From a virus: DNA of 23,589 bases. The notes under the pieces are model-generated. The model saw nothing but the letters and a program-made list of their open reading frames with translations. It was not told the origin of the DNA and did no database searches. This document shows, piece after piece, positions 22,030-23,589 of this stretch (its first letter is position 1; every line of letters starts with the position of its first letter). The stretch spans positions 1 through 23,589 of the IMG/VR virus record IMGVR_UViG_3300009502_000207. The stretch is one strand, 5' to 3'. The position numbers were made by a program, and so were the translations under genes.

Positions 22030-22923
22030 TTAAAATTTATTTCCGTATGTTTTAATTGAATTAACAATACCCATGTTATAAGCCGTTTGAAGTGCATTTT
22101 CAAAAGTTCCTATAGAATGTGCCAGGCCAAGTTCAATTGCTTTTGGTGCATAATACATTTTACCTGAAAATACTTCTGAATCAGCAGCTATATCTAACTG
22201 ATCACGAATGACAGAATGAAACATTTCATTGATATAATCAAGCTGATCCAGCAATGGACCAGTTCTTTCTTCGGGTGTAAGAGTCAGATCCTGCAGCAAT
22301 CTGGATATCTCATTTTTGTTCGTTGATAACCTGGCATAAAAATCTTCCTTAGTGATTCCAAGTTTTTCAGATAAAAGTTTGGTGAAATCCATATAGGTTG
22401 TCATCACGCCGATGGATCCGAACTGATCGAGAGGGGAGGATGCTATAATCTTATCTGTATTTGCAACAAACCACATGGCAGCAGAAGCAGCCATCTGTAA
22501 TACATATGATACTGACGGTTTTTCACTGTTGGCATTTGTATTGCCCAGGATGTCAGTATAGAAAACCATCCCCCCCGGAGAATTAACCAGGAATAATTTT
22601 GAAATTATATTGGGATTAGCATCAGCTTGCTTTATGAATTGTTCCAGCTCCATACTCTTCCACCCGGTAAGAACTCCCTGAACGGGAATAACTGCCACAC
22701 TGTTTTCCTGAATATCAGGAGAAGTAAGATCATATTTTCCAACAGCACCGATCAGGGAAGGATTAATGGCATATGGTTTTACCTTATCTTTTTCACTTAT
22801 GAAATCACCCGGGGCGATCTTATATCCATTCATGAAAGCAAACAACAATGGAAGGTAATTTAAAACTACCTCCATGTTTATGAGCCATCTGGCGCTGAGA
22901 ATTTCGATTATACGTTCTAACAC
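22030..22923 (-). CDS. S49-family serine peptidase, probable prohead protease
   Basis: A 297-residue SppA/ClpP-fold peptidase. Visible parts are VIPVQGVLTG (residues 78-87), NSPGG (114-118, oxyanion region), and MAASAAMWF with the likely nucleophile S147, followed by DQFGSIGVM (166-174). The usual ASGGYY around the Ser is changed to ASAAMW, as in several phage S49 enzymes. It should cleave the scaffold part of the capsid protein encoded next. The start codon is GTG at 22923; I prefer it to the ATG at 22875 because ARWLINMEVVLNYLPL looks like the conserved N-terminal pattern of the family. The leader is only about 12 nt from the expected transcription start. Confidence 0.85.
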   Translation of the reverse strand: MLERIIEILSARWLINMEVVLNYLPLLFAFMNGYKIAPGDFISEKDKVKPYAINPSLIGAVGKYDLTSPDIQENSVAVIPVQGVLTGWKSMELEQFIKQADANPNIISKLFLVNSPGGMVFYTDILGNTNANSEKPSVSYVLQMAASAAMWFVANTDKIIASSPLDQFGSIGVMTTYMDFTKLLSEKLGITKEDFYARLSTNKNEISRLLQDLTLTPEERTGPLLDQLDYINEMFHSVIRDQLDIAADSEVFSGKMYYAPKAIELGLAHSIGTFENALQTAYNMGIVNSIKTYGNKF

Positions 22924-22939
22924 CTTACATAATTTGATA

Positions 22940-22974
22940 CAATATTATATACTGTACCAAATCAGTGAAAGGAC
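22940..22974 (-). promoter_or_regulatory. Late-type promoter for the protease/capsid unit
   Basis: GTCCTTTCA (22974-22966) and TAATATTG (22947-22940), with 19 nt between TTTC and the -7 box. Unlike the other three it has no terminator hairpin just upstream; the preceding gene ends 10 nt before GTCC, so transcription may also read in from that gene. Confidence 0.75.
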
Positions 22975-22983
22975 TATAAATGT

Positions 22984-23433
22984 TTAAACCTGTAAAATAT
23001 AGGCAGGTTGATTGGCATTTTTATAAAAAGAAATGGTGCTGCCTCCATCATTCGATGAATAATTGAGTGAGAATTTGCAAGGATTTACTTTTGTACCTAT
23101 AAGGTATTGATCACCATTTGAATATTTGAACTTTACCAGGAACCTGATATTTTCATAATTATCAAAATCAGATTTATCAGTAAGGTCGATACCCGGGAAA
23201 AACAAAGTAAGATTCTGTTGCCATATTCTTCCGGCGCTGGAATCTGTAATGGGTTCCTCAAAACTTATTTTACCGGGAGTAAAATAAATATTCGACCATA
23301 CAGCTCCATGATTAAGATTTACAATTCTTGATTTTGGAAGGCTACCGAAATCAATTGTTGATACATCTGCTAATTTCACGTAATTAATTTCAATAATTGC
23401 GGGAGCTAAATTTGTATTTTTTTTATGACTCAT
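22984..23433 (-). CDS. Hypothetical virion-type protein
   Basis: A 149-residue beta-rich protein. It has alternating hydrophobic strands, with a pattern near residues 51-60 (FTPGKISFEEP) and a middle PGIDLTDKSDFDNYENIRFL, then FKYSNGDQYLIGTKVNPCKF. I recall similar small proteins in head or tail clusters of Bacteroidota phages, without a proven role. It begins 1 nt after the stop of the upstream partial gene (TAA-A-ATG), so the two are co-translated. The first residues are basic (MSHKKNTN), with no signal peptide. Its end abuts the late promoter. Confidence 0.65.
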   Translation of the reverse strand: MSHKKNTNLAPAIIEINYVKLADVSTIDFGSLPKSRIVNLNHGAVWSNIYFTPGKISFEEPITDSSAGRIWQQNLTLFFPGIDLTDKSDFDNYENIRFLVKFKYSNGDQYLIGTKVNPCKFSLNYSSNDGGSTISFYKNANQPAYILQV

Positions 23434-23434
23434 T

Positions 23435-23589
23435 TTATAAAAATGTTAGGTTGCTGGTTGAGGGACAATACAGGGACATTTTATGGTTATTTGTACCTGA
23501 AATTTCTTTTAATTTTTCGCGTTCGATTTTCTCACGATAATATGCCTTTTTGAGTAAATCATATAAATCGGAATTATAAGAAAGATTAA
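23435..23589 (-). CDS. C-terminal end of an upstream gene (cut by window edge)
   Basis: The minus-strand frame from the window edge to TAA at 23437-23435 encodes 50 residues. They start with a charged helix (LYDLLKKAYYREKIEREK) and end in a flexible Ser/Thr tail. Of the other two frames, one has a stop at once and the other runs 26 codons. Tight coupling to the next ATG (1-nt gap) supports a real gene. Its function cannot be read from this fragment. Confidence 0.6.
   Translation of the reverse strand, partial: NLSYNSDLYDLLKKAYYREKIEREKLKEISGTNNHKMSLYCPSTSNLTFL

Noticed and set aside
1-23589. CRISPR array, tRNA gene or insertion sequence
   Set aside because: No regularly spaced repeats, no tRNA-like cloverleaf that I could see, and no transposase reading frame in the window.

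Overview
The window is a late-gene block of a tailed phage or prophage of the Bacteroidota. All genes lie on the minus strand, so transcription runs from high to low coordinates. The assignment rests on low GC, TAnnTTTG-type -7 boxes, A-rich leaders with few Shine-Dalgarno sites, and recognisable Bacteroidota phage families. Those are an S49 prohead protease, a long capsid protein with an N-terminal scaffold part, TerL, a portal, a DUF6712-like protein, an M15 endolysin, a holin and a tape measure protein. No integrase, repressor or replication gene is present, so lysogeny cannot be judged.

Layout in order of transcription. (1) 23.6-19.0 kb, head: end of an unidentified gene, a small virion-type protein, S49 protease, major capsid protein, and a structural partner sharing a C-terminal domain with the capsid protein. 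(2) 18.9-14.8 kb, packaging: conserved unknown, PLD-like protein, putative TerS, TerL. (3) 14.8-14.2 kb: about 590 bp without a gene. (4) 14.2-12.9 kb: an accessory cassette with a helical unknown, an ArdC-N-like protein and a RadC-like JAB protein. (5) 12.8-4.9 kb, one long run: portal with a C-terminal zinc ribbon, connector-type proteins, holin, second membrane protein, M15 peptidase, spanin-like protein, glycosyltransferase and small accessory genes including a 59-residue ORF. (6) 4.9-2.4 kb: a secreted unknown, then a string of small overlapping genes behind a folded leader RNA. (7) 2.3-0 kb: tail gene and tape measure protein, cut by the window edge.

The main result is regulatory. Four promoters share GTCCTTTCA as an upstream element, then a TAnnnTTG -7 box at exactly the same spacing (19 nt after TTTC). 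They sit before the protease/capsid, packaging, portal/lysis and tape-measure units. Three follow an intrinsic terminator, two of them within 1-2 nt. In two cases the ATG lies only 4 nt beyond the -7 box, implying leaderless or nearly leaderless mRNA. The accessory units at 14.2-12.9 kb and 4.2-2.4 kb instead have host-like TTTG/TAnnTTTG-type promoters, so they appear to be separately controlled insertions within the late programme. The 4.2-2.4 kb unit also has a three-way-junction leader RNA with a GNRA tetraloop, alternative pairings and a U-run ahead of its first gene, which makes it the best candidate here for an undescribed regulatory element.
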